DNA from: Lentimicrobiaceae bacterium
GTDB lineage: Bacteria; Bacteroidota; Bacteroidia; Bacteroidales; P3
Length of the DNA stretch: 64,000 nucleotides
Direction: 5' to 3'
Assembly (NCBI GenBank): GCA_022510485.1
Contig: JAFLTI010000002.1
Location: 38,287 to 102,286, forward strand
Numbering within the stretch: position 1 is the stretch's first letter; every line of letters starts with the position of its first letter. The translations under genes were made by a program, and so were the position numbers. The notes under the pieces are model-generated. The model ran no database searches. It was not told the origin of the DNA and worked only from the letters and a program-made list of their open reading frames with translations. Below are positions 7,681 through 16,961 of this stretch, in pieces.

Positions 7681-9672
7681 TTATGCATCTATATTTGCAT
7701 AACGGGCATTCTGCTGGATAAATTCGCGGCGCGGTTCCACATCATCCCCCATCAACATGGAGAAAACGCGGTCGGCTTCGGTGGCGTTCTCAATGGTAAC
7801 CTGACGCAGGGTGCGCGTGGCAGGGTTCATAGTGGTGTTCCACAGTTGGTGGTCGTTCATTTCTCCCAAACCTTTGTAACGCTGCACCGAAATATTCTTT
7901 ACCTTGCCCGCCTCGCTCAGTTCTTCTACCAAGGCGGCGCGTTCTTCTTCTGTCCAGCAATAGCGTTCCACCTTGCCTTTCTTTACCATAAACAAAGGCG
8001 GCGTGGCGATATAAACGTAGCCTTGCTCTATCATTTCGCGCATATGGCGGAAGAAGAAAGTAAGGATCAAGGTTGTGATATGGCTTCCGTCAACATCGGC
8101 ATCGGTCATAATGATTACCTTGTGATAGCGGAGTTTTTCTAAATTGAGAGCCTTGCTGTCTTCTTCGGTTCCCAAGGTAACACCCAAGGCGGTGTAGATA
8201 TTTTTGATTTCTTCGCTTTCAAACACCTTGTGCTGCATGGCTTTTTCCACGTTCAGAATCTTACCGCGCAAGGGCAGAATAGCCTGAATCTTGCGGTCGC
8301 GACCCTGTTTGGCGGTTCCGCCTGCAGAATCCCCTTCGACGAGGAACAACTCACATACTTCGGGATTGCGTTCCGAACAGTCGGCAAGTTTGCCGGGCAG
8401 GCTTCCTCCCGAGAACACGCTCTTGCGCTGCACCAATTCGCGTGCCTTGCGTGCCGCATGTCGTGCCGTGGCAGCCAACACCACCTTTTCCACTATCATT
8501 TTGGCTTCCTTGGGGTGTTCTTCGAGAAAATACGCCAATTTTTCGCTTACTAACTGCGAAACCACCGACGAAACCTCGCTGTTGCCAAGCTTGGTCTTGG
8601 TCTGACCTTCAAACTGGGGTTCGGCAACCTTTACCGAAATAACCGCCGTAAGCCCTTCGCGGAAGTCATCGCCCTTGATTTCGATTTTCTGTTTGTCGAG
8701 CTTATCGAGCATACCCGATTTGCGGGCATAATCGCCCAACGTCTTGGTCAGCCCCAAGCGGAAACCGGTAAGGTGGGTACCCCCTTCTATGGTATTGATG
8801 TTGTTTACGTAAGAATGGATATTTTCGGAGAATCCATCGTTGTATTCCATCGACAGTTCTACGGGAATACCGTTCTTTTCGCCCTCGATGTAGATAGGAA
8901 CAGGCATCAAAACGGTACGGGTGGCATCCAGATAGGCGATAAAGTCTTTCAAACCTTCTGCCGAATAGAAGCTGTCCGTTTTATAGGTACCGTCTTCTTG
9001 TACCTGACGACGGTCGGTAAGGCTCAGACGAAGCCCCTTGTTCAAAAACGCCAATTCGCGCAGACGGGCTGCCAATACGTTGTAATCGTAAACGGTTACG
9101 GAAAATATTTCGGCATCGGGATGAAATGTTACCAAAGTTCCGCGGTCTTCGTTGGTTTCGCCCATCATTTTAACCGCATACAAAGGACGTCCCTTGGCAT
9201 ATTCCTGCACAAAATGCTTGCCTTCGCGGAAAACATCCACCCGCATATGGTCGGAAAGCGCGTTCACGCAAGAAACGCCCACCCCGTGCAAACCGCCGGA
9301 AACCTTGTAGGTACCTTTATCGAACTTACCCCCGGCGTGCAAAACGGTCATAACCACTTCCAGCGCGCTTTTCTTTTCTTTGGGGTGCATATCGGTAGGA
9401 ATACCGCGACCGTTGTCGCGAACCGAGATAGAATTATCTTCGTGAATGGTAACTTCCACATGGGTACAAAAACCCGCCAAAGCCTCGTCGATGGAGTTGT
9501 CTACCACTTCATATACCAAATGGTGCAGACCGCGCACGTTTACATCGCCTATATACATGGCGGGGCGTTTGCGAACCGCTTCCAACCCTTCCAAAACTTG
9601 GATATTCTGCGCGGTATAGGAGCCTTGTGTCTTTTCCGGACTTTCCACGTTATAGTTTTCCAACTCGCTCAT
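7681..9672 (-). CDS. gyrB: DNA gyrase subunit B
   Basis: This 663-residue protein is the ATPase subunit of the topoisomerase that introduces negative supercoils. The N-terminal GHKL ATPase domain shows YIGDVNVRGLHHLVYEVVDN (Mg/ATP Asn) and GLHGVGVSCVNALS. The TOPRIM domain shows EGDSAGGTAKQGRD and the DADVDGSHI metal site. The C-terminus has the QRYKGLGEMN signature. The length and the short linker fit GyrB rather than a ParE with extra insertions. The partner gyrA is not in the window. Its promoter (9703-9734) and terminators (7617-7669) bracket it as a single-gene unit. Confidence 0.93.
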   Translation of the reverse strand: MSELENYNVESPEKTQGSYTAQNIQVLEGLEAVRKRPAMYIGDVNVRGLHHLVYEVVDNSIDEALAGFCTHVEVTIHEDNSISVRDNGRGIPTDMHPKEKKSALEVVMTVLHAGGKFDKGTYKVSGGLHGVGVSCVNALSDHMRVDVFREGKHFVQEYAKGRPLYAVKMMGETNEDRGTLVTFHPDAEIFSVTVYDYNVLAARLRELAFLNKGLRLSLTDRRQVQEDGTYKTDSFYSAEGLKDFIAYLDATRTVLMPVPIYIEGEKNGIPVELSMEYNDGFSENIHSYVNNINTIEGGTHLTGFRLGLTKTLGDYARKSGMLDKLDKQKIEIKGDDFREGLTAVISVKVAEPQFEGQTKTKLGNSEVSSVVSQLVSEKLAYFLEEHPKEAKMIVEKVVLAATARHAARKARELVQRKSVFSGGSLPGKLADCSERNPEVCELFLVEGDSAGGTAKQGRDRKIQAILPLRGKILNVEKAMQHKVFESEEIKNIYTALGVTLGTEEDSKALNLEKLRYHKVIIMTDADVDGSHITTLILTFFFRHMREMIEQGYVYIATPPLFMVKKGKVERYCWTEEERAALVEELSEAGKVKNISVQRYKGLGEMNDHQLWNTTMNPATRTLRQVTIENATEADRVFSMLMGDDVEPRREFIQQNARYANIDA

Positions 9673-9702
9673 TTTTAATGTATTATAAATTCAACTATCC
9701 TA

Positions 9703-9734
9703 CAAAGATACGTTTTGCAACGCTCTTTTACAAG
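9703..9734 (-). promoter_or_regulatory. gyrB promoter
   Basis: On the minus strand the -7 box TATCTTTG (9703-9710) stands 20 nt downstream of CTTG (9731-9734), a one-mismatch -33 element. The -7 box ends 30 nt upstream of the gyrB ATG. Confidence 0.75.
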
Positions 9735-9777
9735 CCGTTTCCGCCGATTTTATCAACACTAAATAAGCAACAGGAAA

Positions 9778-11739
9778 TCAATCGAAAAACCGCCATGAGA
9801 TACCAAAACGGAAGCAGCGGTCAAGCAAGGGATAATGGGGTGTCTGTATATAGTTCCGTTTGAAAAGACCTTCGGCTATATTGATGCCTTTTACAAAGAA
9901 ATTGGCACGTTTTATCTGCATATTCAGAAAAACGTTCATAAAGAAGAAATTTCCCGTCTTTACCTCATCCTGCCAATAATAGCCCGCCAAAGACGGGTCA
10001 TAGGCATCGGCATAATAACTCGTGTTGTAGACAAATTCCAATCCTATCTGTATCTTGGCTATATTCTTGATGGGAATAATGCCGTAAAGGCTTTCCTGCA
10101 AGGCAAAGAGCGGCAGGTGCATATAGTCTTGATTTGAAACATAGGAAAACATCAGCAGGTTATCCAAGCCCACATATTTGCCGATATGCGCGTTCTTGCC
10201 CAACACGGCGTTCGCCACCCAAAACTTACCGTCAGCCGTTTGCGGACCGTCTTGTTTAAGAAATGTGTAATCGTTCAAACAGGATGCCTTAGCCCTCGCC
10301 CACCAACCTTTATATGCGAAATCGATCTGTATATTGGCTTCGGAACCATGCCGGACAGAAGCATCCCAATAATGGTGGTTGGAAAGATGATAGGAATACA
10401 GCAGGTCGGGCGTATATCGGTTCCAGCCCAAATGCAACCGGATTCCGTCCCGCTTTGAAAGCGTGCGTTCCCGGTCGTTCTTAAACAGATATTTGAGCCT
10501 TACCCATGCCGCCATATCGAAATTGTCGTATGAACCCAATGCCAAGTCTGCATAAGCGTCTAATACGATACGGTCAAAGAAATCGAACTGCAATTGCACG
10601 AAAGGATAGAACTGAACCCATTCCTCAAACTTCATTTGGTCGTGCCAGCGGATATACTCGTTCTTAATACCTGCCGCCCCCTTGAAGCGAAACCCGAATG
10701 GAATATATTCCATATCGGCACTGCTGTAAAACAGCCGGTTATTCATCTTCATCAGGTTCGTCTTGTCTAAACTTTCGTTGGGCGAAAGGAAAAAATCGGT
10801 ATAAAAGCCGTCGGCTGCGGTAGTTCTGTCGCGATAGCGCATATACTGGTCCTGCAAATCGAATTCGTGGGTCAGATAACCGAAACTCCGGTTGTTTTCG
10901 GCTATGGAATCCTTGCCGGTCTTGTAAAAATGATAGGATTGCTTGAAAAAATACCGGTTCTCGCGCCAGCGGTTGTTAGCCCATTCCATATAGACCGGCA
11001 TACGCAACCTGTTGTTGATGCTGTTATTGAAAAAAAGGGAATCGTATTTAAGCCCGCCGTTCTCCCCTACTGCCGCCACATTGTGGATATAGGCAAAGAC
11101 TATGCGGTATTTGGAATCAGGGGTGATATAATTGCCCGAAAAACGCACATTGTACTGGTTACTGTGGCTGTTGATATAGTTTCCGTAAGCGTCGTAGACC
11201 CTGAAATCCACTCCGAGGTTCAAGCCTCGTACTACATTTTGGTAGTAGGTTGCCTTAAAATAGTTTAGGTCCTTACCGAAATTATTGACGAAATACAGGC
11301 TTGTGTAAGGATTTTTGGTTTGATAGAAAGGGGTATTCTGCGGTGTATAGAACCACGAGGAAAACGGATTGGTGCGCAAGGTAAAGCCGGAAGATTGGCG
11401 CGGCATATACTCCAACAACTGGTCTGGCATTCCAAAATTACCCCTATTGGCGCGGAAATCGTTGTGCCTGTAGGCTTCATCGTAGACTTGAAAGCCATCT
11501 ATGGGATAGGTCATCGTATCGAACACCGGCAGACCGCTCTGCATAGGCAGGTCGTAAAAATAAACGGTTTCGCCCCGGCTTTTTGCCAAGCCTGCCAATT
11601 TAGCCCTGCGTATGGAATCCCGCCTTTGCTGGGGGCTAAGCGTAGATACCGGTTCTTCTCCCGAAACGGGTTCCTGCCCTAAGGCGGAGAAACTTGCCGT
11701 TAGAACCGCCACAAAAAACAGCCACCTGAACCCGCGCAT
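9778..11739 (-). CDS. Putative outer-membrane porin (Porin_10-like)
   Basis: This 653-residue protein has a signal peptide (WLFFVAVLTASFSALG) and then a short proline/serine-rich linker. A long beta-rich region follows, with alternating aromatic strands and a final FRFGISWRFFD that ends in an aromatic residue, as in a beta-barrel assembly signal. Conserved phrases such as NPYTSLYFVNNFGKDLN match the putative porin family common in Bacteroidales, which often sits beside trmB as here. It starts 4 bp after trmB. Substrate is unknown. Confidence 0.75.
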   Translation of the reverse strand: MRGFRWLFFVAVLTASFSALGQEPVSGEEPVSTLSPQQRRDSIRRAKLAGLAKSRGETVYFYDLPMQSGLPVFDTMTYPIDGFQVYDEAYRHNDFRANRGNFGMPDQLLEYMPRQSSGFTLRTNPFSSWFYTPQNTPFYQTKNPYTSLYFVNNFGKDLNYFKATYYQNVVRGLNLGVDFRVYDAYGNYINSHSNQYNVRFSGNYITPDSKYRIVFAYIHNVAAVGENGGLKYDSLFFNNSINNRLRMPVYMEWANNRWRENRYFFKQSYHFYKTGKDSIAENNRSFGYLTHEFDLQDQYMRYRDRTTAADGFYTDFFLSPNESLDKTNLMKMNNRLFYSSADMEYIPFGFRFKGAAGIKNEYIRWHDQMKFEEWVQFYPFVQLQFDFFDRIVLDAYADLALGSYDNFDMAAWVRLKYLFKNDRERTLSKRDGIRLHLGWNRYTPDLLYSYHLSNHHYWDASVRHGSEANIQIDFAYKGWWARAKASCLNDYTFLKQDGPQTADGKFWVANAVLGKNAHIGKYVGLDNLLMFSYVSNQDYMHLPLFALQESLYGIIPIKNIAKIQIGLEFVYNTSYYADAYDPSLAGYYWQDEVKTGNFFFMNVFLNMQIKRANFFVKGINIAEGLFKRNYIQTPHYPLLDRCFRFGISWRFFD

Positions 11740-11743
11740 GGAA

Positions 11744-12412
11744 TTACGTGAGTTTAAAACAGAGATATTTTATTTTCCTGCCTTCCGCCAACCAGCGTTT
11801 TTCGTAAGTGGTCTGCACCTGTGAAGCCTCTCCCGTGTCTTCTGTGCAAGCATATAGATCGGCGGTGTGGAAAATGATAGGGTAAGCGGCAGGAATCACC
11901 ACTTCGTTCAGGCAATATTCGTAAAGGTCGGTATCATCGGTTTTGAGATGCACCAAGCCTTTCCCTTCGGGAAAAATCTTGCGGTAACGGTCTAAAAAAG
12001 CGGGGGAACAAAGGCGTTTGTTGGGTTTTGAGGGTTGAGGGTCGGGAAAGGTAATCCATATCTCCGATACCTCTCCGGGAGCGAACACTCTATCGATGAA
12101 CTCGGCTCGGGTACGCACAAAAGCCACATTGACCATCTGGTCTTCGGTAGCCGTTTTGCAGCCTCGCCAAAGCCTTGCGCCCTTGATATCCAAGCCCACA
12201 AAATTCTTTTGGGGATTAAGTTTTGCCAAACCTACCGTGTAATCGCCTTTTCCGCAGCCTATTTCCAGCACTACCGGATTGGAATTTCCATAATAGGATT
12301 GCTGCCACTTACCCCATAAAGGAGCCTGCCACGGCTGTATCGTGGCAGGAAATTGAAAAAGGTTCTTAAAACCTAAATTCTCTTCAAATTTGGCTAATTT
12401 ATTCTTTCCCAA
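11744..12412 (-). CDS. trmB: tRNA (guanosine-46-N7)-methyltransferase
   Basis: This 222-residue protein is of the usual TrmB length and methylates G46 in the variable loop of tRNA using SAM. The SAM-binding motif I is VLEIGCGKGDY, followed by NFVGLDIKGARLWRG. The substrate-site motif TFPDPQPSKPNKRL is the TrmB hallmark (normally FPDPWPKKRH); the Trp is Gln here. It lies in a minus-strand run with the HU-SPOR gene upstream (6 bp) and the porin downstream (4 bp). Confidence 0.9.
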   Translation of the reverse strand: MGKNKLAKFEENLGFKNLFQFPATIQPWQAPLWGKWQQSYYGNSNPVVLEIGCGKGDYTVGLAKLNPQKNFVGLDIKGARLWRGCKTATEDQMVNVAFVRTRAEFIDRVFAPGEVSEIWITFPDPQPSKPNKRLCSPAFLDRYRKIFPEGKGLVHLKTDDTDLYEYCLNEVVIPAAYPIIFHTADLYACTEDTGEASQVQTTYEKRWLAEGRKIKYLCFKLT

Positions 12413-12418
12413 ACCGGT

Positions 12419-13714
12419 TTAGTTTGCAAAGATCCAACAATCCACATTCTTGTCACGGAAAGCCGCCCTTTGGTTGAGGGCTTCGTTCTTGTTTGCGCAA
12501 GTGCTTACACTTACATAGTACATATTTTTGGCTTCCAAATAGAGAATGGTTGCTTCATATCCGTTGGCGCGCATTTCCCGGCTCTTTTTGCGGGCATTGT
12601 CTTCTATGGCAAAACCGCCTACAATAAGGTAGAATTTACCGGCTACAGGTGTAAGTATATCCGGCTTTTGCGCAGGTGCGGGTTTGGTTGCCGGCTTTTC
12701 GGCGGGTTTGGCTGCCGGCTTGGAGGGCTTTTCGGCGGGCTTTGCAGGCTTAGCGGCAGGTTTTTCGGCGGGCTTGGTTGCCGGCTTGGGCTGTTCTTGC
12801 TTCTGCTGAGCCTTTGCCTGCGCTTCCTGTTTCTTTTTCTGTTCCTGTCCAGCCTTTACCTGACGGGCTATTTCCGCATTTTCTTCTTCCACCTTCCTGT
12901 CGTGTTCTGCGTCCTCTATCATCATATCCAAGTCTTCCTCAAGGGCATTCAAGGCTTCTTCCACCTTTTGTTCCATAGTCATTTCGGTGGTTCCGGGCTT
13001 AAAGACAGACACCACTTTTTCGCGTACCGGTTTAATGCCGAACAGAACAACTGCCATAATCACCACCACGCAAATAAGGATGAACCACCATTGGCTAAAA
13101 ATGGGTTCTTCCTCGCCGGGTCTGCGTACCGAAGGCGAAGCAGGCTTTTTCTTGGTATCTCCCAACAAAAGCCCTTTGCCCGAAGAAGTAGGCTGGGCAT
13201 TGGGTTGGGGGCGTTTTACCGGCGGATTCAAAGGACGGCGCTGGGGGCGCGGCCTTTCTTCATTAACCGGCATAATCGGTTTGGAAGCGGGAGCGGACAC
13301 AGGAGCCGGGGCAGGCTCAGGCATGGATATAGGCTCGGGGGCGGGAGCCGGGGCTTCCAATCCGAAATCCTGAACTTGAGCCGCGTTATTCTCCGCCATA
13401 GGTGTAAACACCACTTTTCCGCTCGATATATCGAATAAGCCGACATTTTCTATACGCACGTTTCCGTTTCCTTTCAAATCTTCTAAAATCTTGCGTACCC
13501 ACTTTTCTATCTCGGCTTTCGCATCATCTTCGCTCAAATTTTCCTCAAAAGCGATATAGTTCAGAAATGCCTTATCCACAGGAGGCTCTTCCTTAAACAG
13601 AATATGGTTCTTGCCTTCGTACGGCCCGTTATAGAAAACACCCAGCCCGGGTATGGCGGCTTCCTGCAAAGGTTGTTCACTCAAAAACTTCCTTAAATAT
13701 TCGGCAACGTTCAT
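12419..13714 (-). CDS. HU-CCDC81-like / SPOR-domain membrane protein
   Basis: This protein has 431 residues. Residues 1-115 resemble the CCDC81-type HU domain pair of Bacteroidota (VAEYLRKFL, IPGLGVFY, ENVGLFDI). Residues 120-205 are a proline-rich linker. Residues 209-227 are one membrane helix. Residues about 245-345 are a charged helical segment running into A/K/P repeats. Residues about 355-431 are a SPOR domain that binds denuded peptidoglycan at the septum. The predicted topology puts the HU-like part in the cytoplasm and SPOR in the periplasm. This suggests a link between division-site peptidoglycan and something bound inside, possibly DNA or protein. Confidence 0.8.
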   Translation of the reverse strand: MNVAEYLRKFLSEQPLQEAAIPGLGVFYNGPYEGKNHILFKEEPPVDKAFLNYIAFEENLSEDDAKAEIEKWVRKILEDLKGNGNVRIENVGLFDISSGKVVFTPMAENNAAQVQDFGLEAPAPAPEPISMPEPAPAPVSAPASKPIMPVNEERPRPQRRPLNPPVKRPQPNAQPTSSGKGLLLGDTKKKPASPSVRRPGEEEPIFSQWWFILICVVVIMAVVLFGIKPVREKVVSVFKPGTTEMTMEQKVEEALNALEEDLDMMIEDAEHDRKVEEENAEIARQVKAGQEQKKKQEAQAKAQQKQEQPKPATKPAEKPAAKPAKPAEKPSKPAAKPAEKPATKPAPAQKPDILTPVAGKFYLIVGGFAIEDNARKKSREMRANGYEATILYLEAKNMYYVSVSTCANKNEALNQRAAFRDKNVDCWIFAN

Positions 13715-13754
13715 CTTATTGTATTTTAAGGCGGTTAATTTTTCGTTTGCTTTA

Positions 13755-14369
13755 TTAAAACAGACCGTTTACCTGTGCGTCTACACGATCTATGATAGAA
13801 CCGAGGTCTTCGGGCTTATTCCTGAAATCGAGGTTGTTCACGTCTACCACCAACAGTTTACCTTGGGTGTAGTGCTCTATCCAAGATTCGTAGCGTTCAT
13901 TCAAACTTTTGAGATAGTCAAGACGTATGCTGCTTTCGTAATCCCTGCCCCTCAACTGAATCTGCTTTACCAAAGTGGAAACATCCGCCTTGAGGTAAAT
14001 CAGCAGGTCGGGAGGTTGCAAGAAACTCTGCATAAGTTCAAAGAGCGATACGTAATTTTCAAAGTCGCGGGTGGTCATCAAGCCCATCGCGTGCAGGTTA
14101 GGCGCAAAAATGTAGGCATCTTCGTAGATGGTGCGGTCTTGAATTACATTCTTGCCTTTCTTGCGGATATCGATTACCTGACGGAAACGACGGTTCAAGA
14201 AGAAAATCTGCAAATTGAACGACCAACGCCGCATATCTTCATAAAAACTGTTCAGATATGGATTGTCGTCTACTTCCTCATAAAGCGGCTTCCAACGGTA
14301 ATGCTTGGAAAGCAAGCCGGTAAGCGTGGTCTTTCCCGATCCGATATTGCCCGCTATGGCTATGTGCAT
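13755..14369 (-). CDS. Deoxynucleoside kinase family protein
   Basis: This 204-residue protein starts at the second of two adjacent Met codons, directly before HIAIAGNIGSGKTTL, the P-loop. Other motifs are the DRTIYEDAYIFA substrate segment (a DR(S/T)-type site) and RGRDYE, the LID region. These identify a dNK-type enzyme that phosphorylates deoxynucleosides for salvage. It heads a run with HU-SPOR, trmB and the porin. The candidate -7 box at 14400-14407 leaves a leader of about 24 nt. Confidence 0.85.
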   Translation of the reverse strand: MHIAIAGNIGSGKTTLTGLLSKHYRWKPLYEEVDDNPYLNSFYEDMRRWSFNLQIFFLNRRFRQVIDIRKKGKNVIQDRTIYEDAYIFAPNLHAMGLMTTRDFENYVSLFELMQSFLQPPDLLIYLKADVSTLVKQIQLRGRDYESSIRLDYLKSLNERYESWIEHYTQGKLLVVDVNNLDFRNKPEDLGSIIDRVDAQVNGLF

Positions 14370-14399
14370 CATGACGCTACGTCTTATATTGTGAACCGA

Positions 14400-14407
14400 C
14401 AAAGATA
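14400..14407 (-). promoter_or_regulatory. Candidate -7 box for the deoxynucleoside kinase run
   Basis: TATCTTTG read on the minus strand is a perfect TAnnTTTG match about 30 nt before the start codon. The expected -33 position shows no TTTG, so it may be weak or activator-dependent. Confidence 0.5.
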
Positions 14408-14419
14408 CGAAAACTTATC

Positions 14420-15100
14420 TTATTTCTTGGGATTTACCTTAATCAGTTCCACCTCGAAAATAAGGGTGGAACCGCCGGGAATCGGTCCGTTTCCGCCATC
14501 TCCGTAAGCCAAGTCGGAGGGAATGTAAAAAATGGTTTTGCCGCCTTCTTTCATCAACTGCAAACCTTCTGTCCAACCGGCTATAACTCCGTTGAGCGGA
14601 AAAGAAATAGGCTCACCGCGTTCTACCGAAGAATCGAATACGGTTCCGTCTAACAATTTACCTGTGTAATGAACCAAAACCTCATCGGTAGCCTTTGGCG
14701 ACGCACCCTTGCCCTTAACGAGTTCCTTGTACTGCAAGCCGCTTGCCGTTTGACGCACATCCTTGTCGTTTTGCAGGTTCTGAGCCAAAAACTCTTTACC
14801 CTTTACCTTGTTTTCGAGCGATTTTTCAGATGCCTGACGTTGCAAGCCCTGCTGCCATTCACCCAAAATACGCTGAACCTCCGAGGTCGAATAGCCGCTC
14901 TGCTTACCTTCGAGCGCGGTCTTTACTCCCTCTAAAAAACTTTCCGTTTCAAAACGGTAGGGTATGTCGTGCATATTACGTCCCATCGAAAATCCCACCA
15001 AATAGCTTACCGTGTCTTTTACTTCCATTGCATTTGCTTTAAGGTTAAAAAATCCTGCCATTATCAAGCCTATGGCAAAAGGCATACATATTCTTTTCAT
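14420..15100 (-). CDS. FKBP-type peptidyl-prolyl cis-trans isomerase
   Basis: This 226-residue protein has a signal peptide (residues 1-24, ending LKANA) and is therefore likely periplasmic or surface-associated. Residues 30-110 are the helical FKBP_N dimerisation domain found in FkpA/FklB-type proteins (VSYLVGFSMGRN). Residues about 125-226 are the FKBP domain with VLVHYTGKLLDGTVFDSS, VIAGWTEGLQ and FYIPSDLAYG. It would accelerate proline isomerisation in exported proteins. Confidence 0.88.
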   Translation of the reverse strand: MKRICMPFAIGLIMAGFFNLKANAMEVKDTVSYLVGFSMGRNMHDIPYRFETESFLEGVKTALEGKQSGYSTSEVQRILGEWQQGLQRQASEKSLENKVKGKEFLAQNLQNDKDVRQTASGLQYKELVKGKGASPKATDEVLVHYTGKLLDGTVFDSSVERGEPISFPLNGVIAGWTEGLQLMKEGGKTIFYIPSDLAYGDGGNGPIPGGSTLIFEVELIKVNPKK

Positions 15101-15115
15101 TTTCTTAGCGGTATT

Positions 15116-16009
15116 TTAACTAAAATCGTCTGCCACGAAGGTATGTTCGCGCAAAAGGCTGCTTAATTTCGGCTGGTAGTACGCCACTAAACCCTCCATA
15201 GGCGATTTCAGTATTTTGCCTACTTTTATTCCCTGCCCGCCGGCTACTTCGCGTAATATTTCCTGTGCAAAATAGGCTATAGAACCCACTAAATTAATGG
15301 GATATTCCAACGCCTTATCTCCGTAGGGAAGAACCTGCGTTTCAAAAAACGCCCCGAACTGCCGTTCCAAGATGCGCCGTATGTAGGGATGCGACATCCT
15401 GCCGTCTAAAAACACCGCCATCTCTCCCAAAAAGCGGGACACCTCCGCTCCGTGATAGACCATATCGATCACTTCATGCACGGGATAAGGACAGAGCGGT
15501 GCAAATTTTTCACGCAAATCCTGCGGCATTCCGCCCCGGAGATAATCGGCAAGAAAATGGAGACCGATACGCGCTCCGCTGCCCTCGTCGCCCAATATAT
15601 AGCCTAAGGAAAGCACCTCGGGATGAATCTGTTCTCCATCGTAAAAACAAGTGCTGGCACCTGTTCCCAATATGGCGACCATACCGGGCTCCTTACCGCA
15701 AAGTGCCACGGCTGCCCCTGTCAAATCGCTCTCTATTGAAATATCCGCTTTAGGAAAAAATTCGTCTAAAGCATTTTGCAAAACGCCCCGCTTGGCACTG
15801 TCGGCACAACCCGAACCATAAAAGAACAAATACTTTACCCGCATATTGTCGATAAACGGATAGAGGTCTTTTTCAAGGCAATCCTTTATGGCTTCCTCGC
15901 CGGTAAGATACGGATTGAGTCCGCCGGTAATAACCCGCTTCTCTTCTCCTTTTTCATTGAGGAAACACCATTCGGTCTTGGTGGCGCCGCTGTCTGCTAT
16001 TCCTATCAT
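15116..16009 (-). CDS. N-acetylglucosamine kinase-like ATPase (BadF/BadG family)
   Basis: The start at 16009 is preferred over the upstream ATG at 16081, because it puts MIGIADSGATKTEW, the ASKHA phosphate-1 motif, at the N-terminus. The protein has 297 residues. GTGASTCFYDG is the phosphate-2 loop and LGDEGSGARIGLHFL the typical BadF family segment. Relatives include eukaryotic and bacterial N-acetylglucosamine kinases, so an amino-sugar salvage kinase is likely. There are 72 bp between it and the prmC stop, and a TATATTCG box there might be a promoter. Confidence 0.75.
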   Translation of the reverse strand: MIGIADSGATKTEWCFLNEKGEEKRVITGGLNPYLTGEEAIKDCLEKDLYPFIDNMRVKYLFFYGSGCADSAKRGVLQNALDEFFPKADISIESDLTGAAVALCGKEPGMVAILGTGASTCFYDGEQIHPEVLSLGYILGDEGSGARIGLHFLADYLRGGMPQDLREKFAPLCPYPVHEVIDMVYHGAEVSRFLGEMAVFLDGRMSHPYIRRILERQFGAFFETQVLPYGDKALEYPINLVGSIAYFAQEILREVAGGQGIKVGKILKSPMEGLVAYYQPKLSSLLREHTFVADDFS

Positions 16010-16081
16010 CTTTTTTGAAATAATCTTGCGAATATACGTTTTTTTTGCGGTAGCCGGTGCCTCCGGCGGTTGTTTATGCAC

Positions 16082-16957
16082 TTAATCGGGGAATATGTTT
16101 TTGAAGCCCTTTATCATTCGGGGTTTATCGTGGAGGTCCTGCCGAATTTCTGTTTTAACAAATCCTTGTCTTTCAAACAATTGCTTTGTTTCGTCAGATA
16201 AGGCTTCGTTGATTTCCGCCATAAGGCTTGCGCCGGGTTGCAGATAAAGATTGGCGATAGCGGCGATACGGCGATAGAACAACAGAGGGTCGAGGTCTTC
16301 TACAAAGAGGGCGAGATGGGGTTCGTATTGCAGCACATTGGCCCGCATCAACGGCTTTTCAGACTGGCGCACATAGGGAGGGTTAGATATGATTAGATCG
16401 AAGGATTCTTTCTTGAGCGTTTCGGGAAAATTATTTTGTAATATGTCTTGCTGAAAAAACTTTACCGCCGTGCGGCATTTTTTATTGTTCCGTTCCGCCG
16501 TCTGCAATGCCTCACATGAAATGTCGCAAGCCCATACCTGTGCATCGAGGCGGGCTTGGGCGAGGGCAAGGGCTATGGCTCCGCTGCCGGTGCATAAGTC
16601 TAATATCGTGGGATTGGAAACATCGCGCAGACAATCGAGTGCCCAAAGCACAAGTTCTTCGGTTTCTCCGCGAGGAATAAGCACCGAGCGGTTTACCTCC
16701 AACTCCAAGTCGAGAAAATAGGCTTTTTGAAAAATATACTGAATCGGTTCGCCCTGTTGCAAGCGGACAAGCGTGCCTGCAAAACTTTCTTTTTCCTGTG
16801 CAGAAACGGAATCTTGAAGCCTTGCCGCAATCTGCACCCTGTCTTGCCTAAGAATCTCCTGCGCTGCCCAATAAAACAAGGCATCGGCTTCCCTTGAACC
16901 GTATTCCGCCGACAACACCTCCCTGAACTTGTTCCATATCTGCCTGAGCGGTTGCAT
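16082..16957 (-). CDS. prmC: Release factor glutamine methyltransferase
   Basis: This 291-residue protein methylates the Gln of the GGQ motif in RF1 and RF2. The N-terminal helical domain is followed by the SAM motif ILDLCTGSGAIALALA. The catalytic NPPYV tetrad (SNPPYVRQSE) is also present. It starts 4 bp after parC and probably shares its transcript. Confidence 0.9.
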   Translation of the reverse strand: MQPLRQIWNKFREVLSAEYGSREADALFYWAAQEILRQDRVQIAARLQDSVSAQEKESFAGTLVRLQQGEPIQYIFQKAYFLDLELEVNRSVLIPRGETEELVLWALDCLRDVSNPTILDLCTGSGAIALALAQARLDAQVWACDISCEALQTAERNNKKCRTAVKFFQQDILQNNFPETLKKESFDLIISNPPYVRQSEKPLMRANVLQYEPHLALFVEDLDPLLFYRRIAAIANLYLQPGASLMAEINEALSDETKQLFERQGFVKTEIRQDLHDKPRMIKGFKNIFPD

Positions 16958-16961
16958 AACA

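Noticed and set aside
8773-9678. 301-residue plus-strand frame opposite gyrB
   Set aside because: Antisense to gyrB and without recognisable domains.
12470-13438. Long plus-strand frame opposite the HU-SPOR gene
   Set aside because: It is created by the repetitive A/K/P-rich codons of the real gene and consists of low-complexity Gly/Arg/Leu sequence.
16010-16081. Hairpin GCCGG/CCGGC between prmC and the kinase-like gene as a terminator
   Set aside because: Read on the minus strand it is followed by an A-run rather than a T-run, so it does not fit a terminator of prmC.
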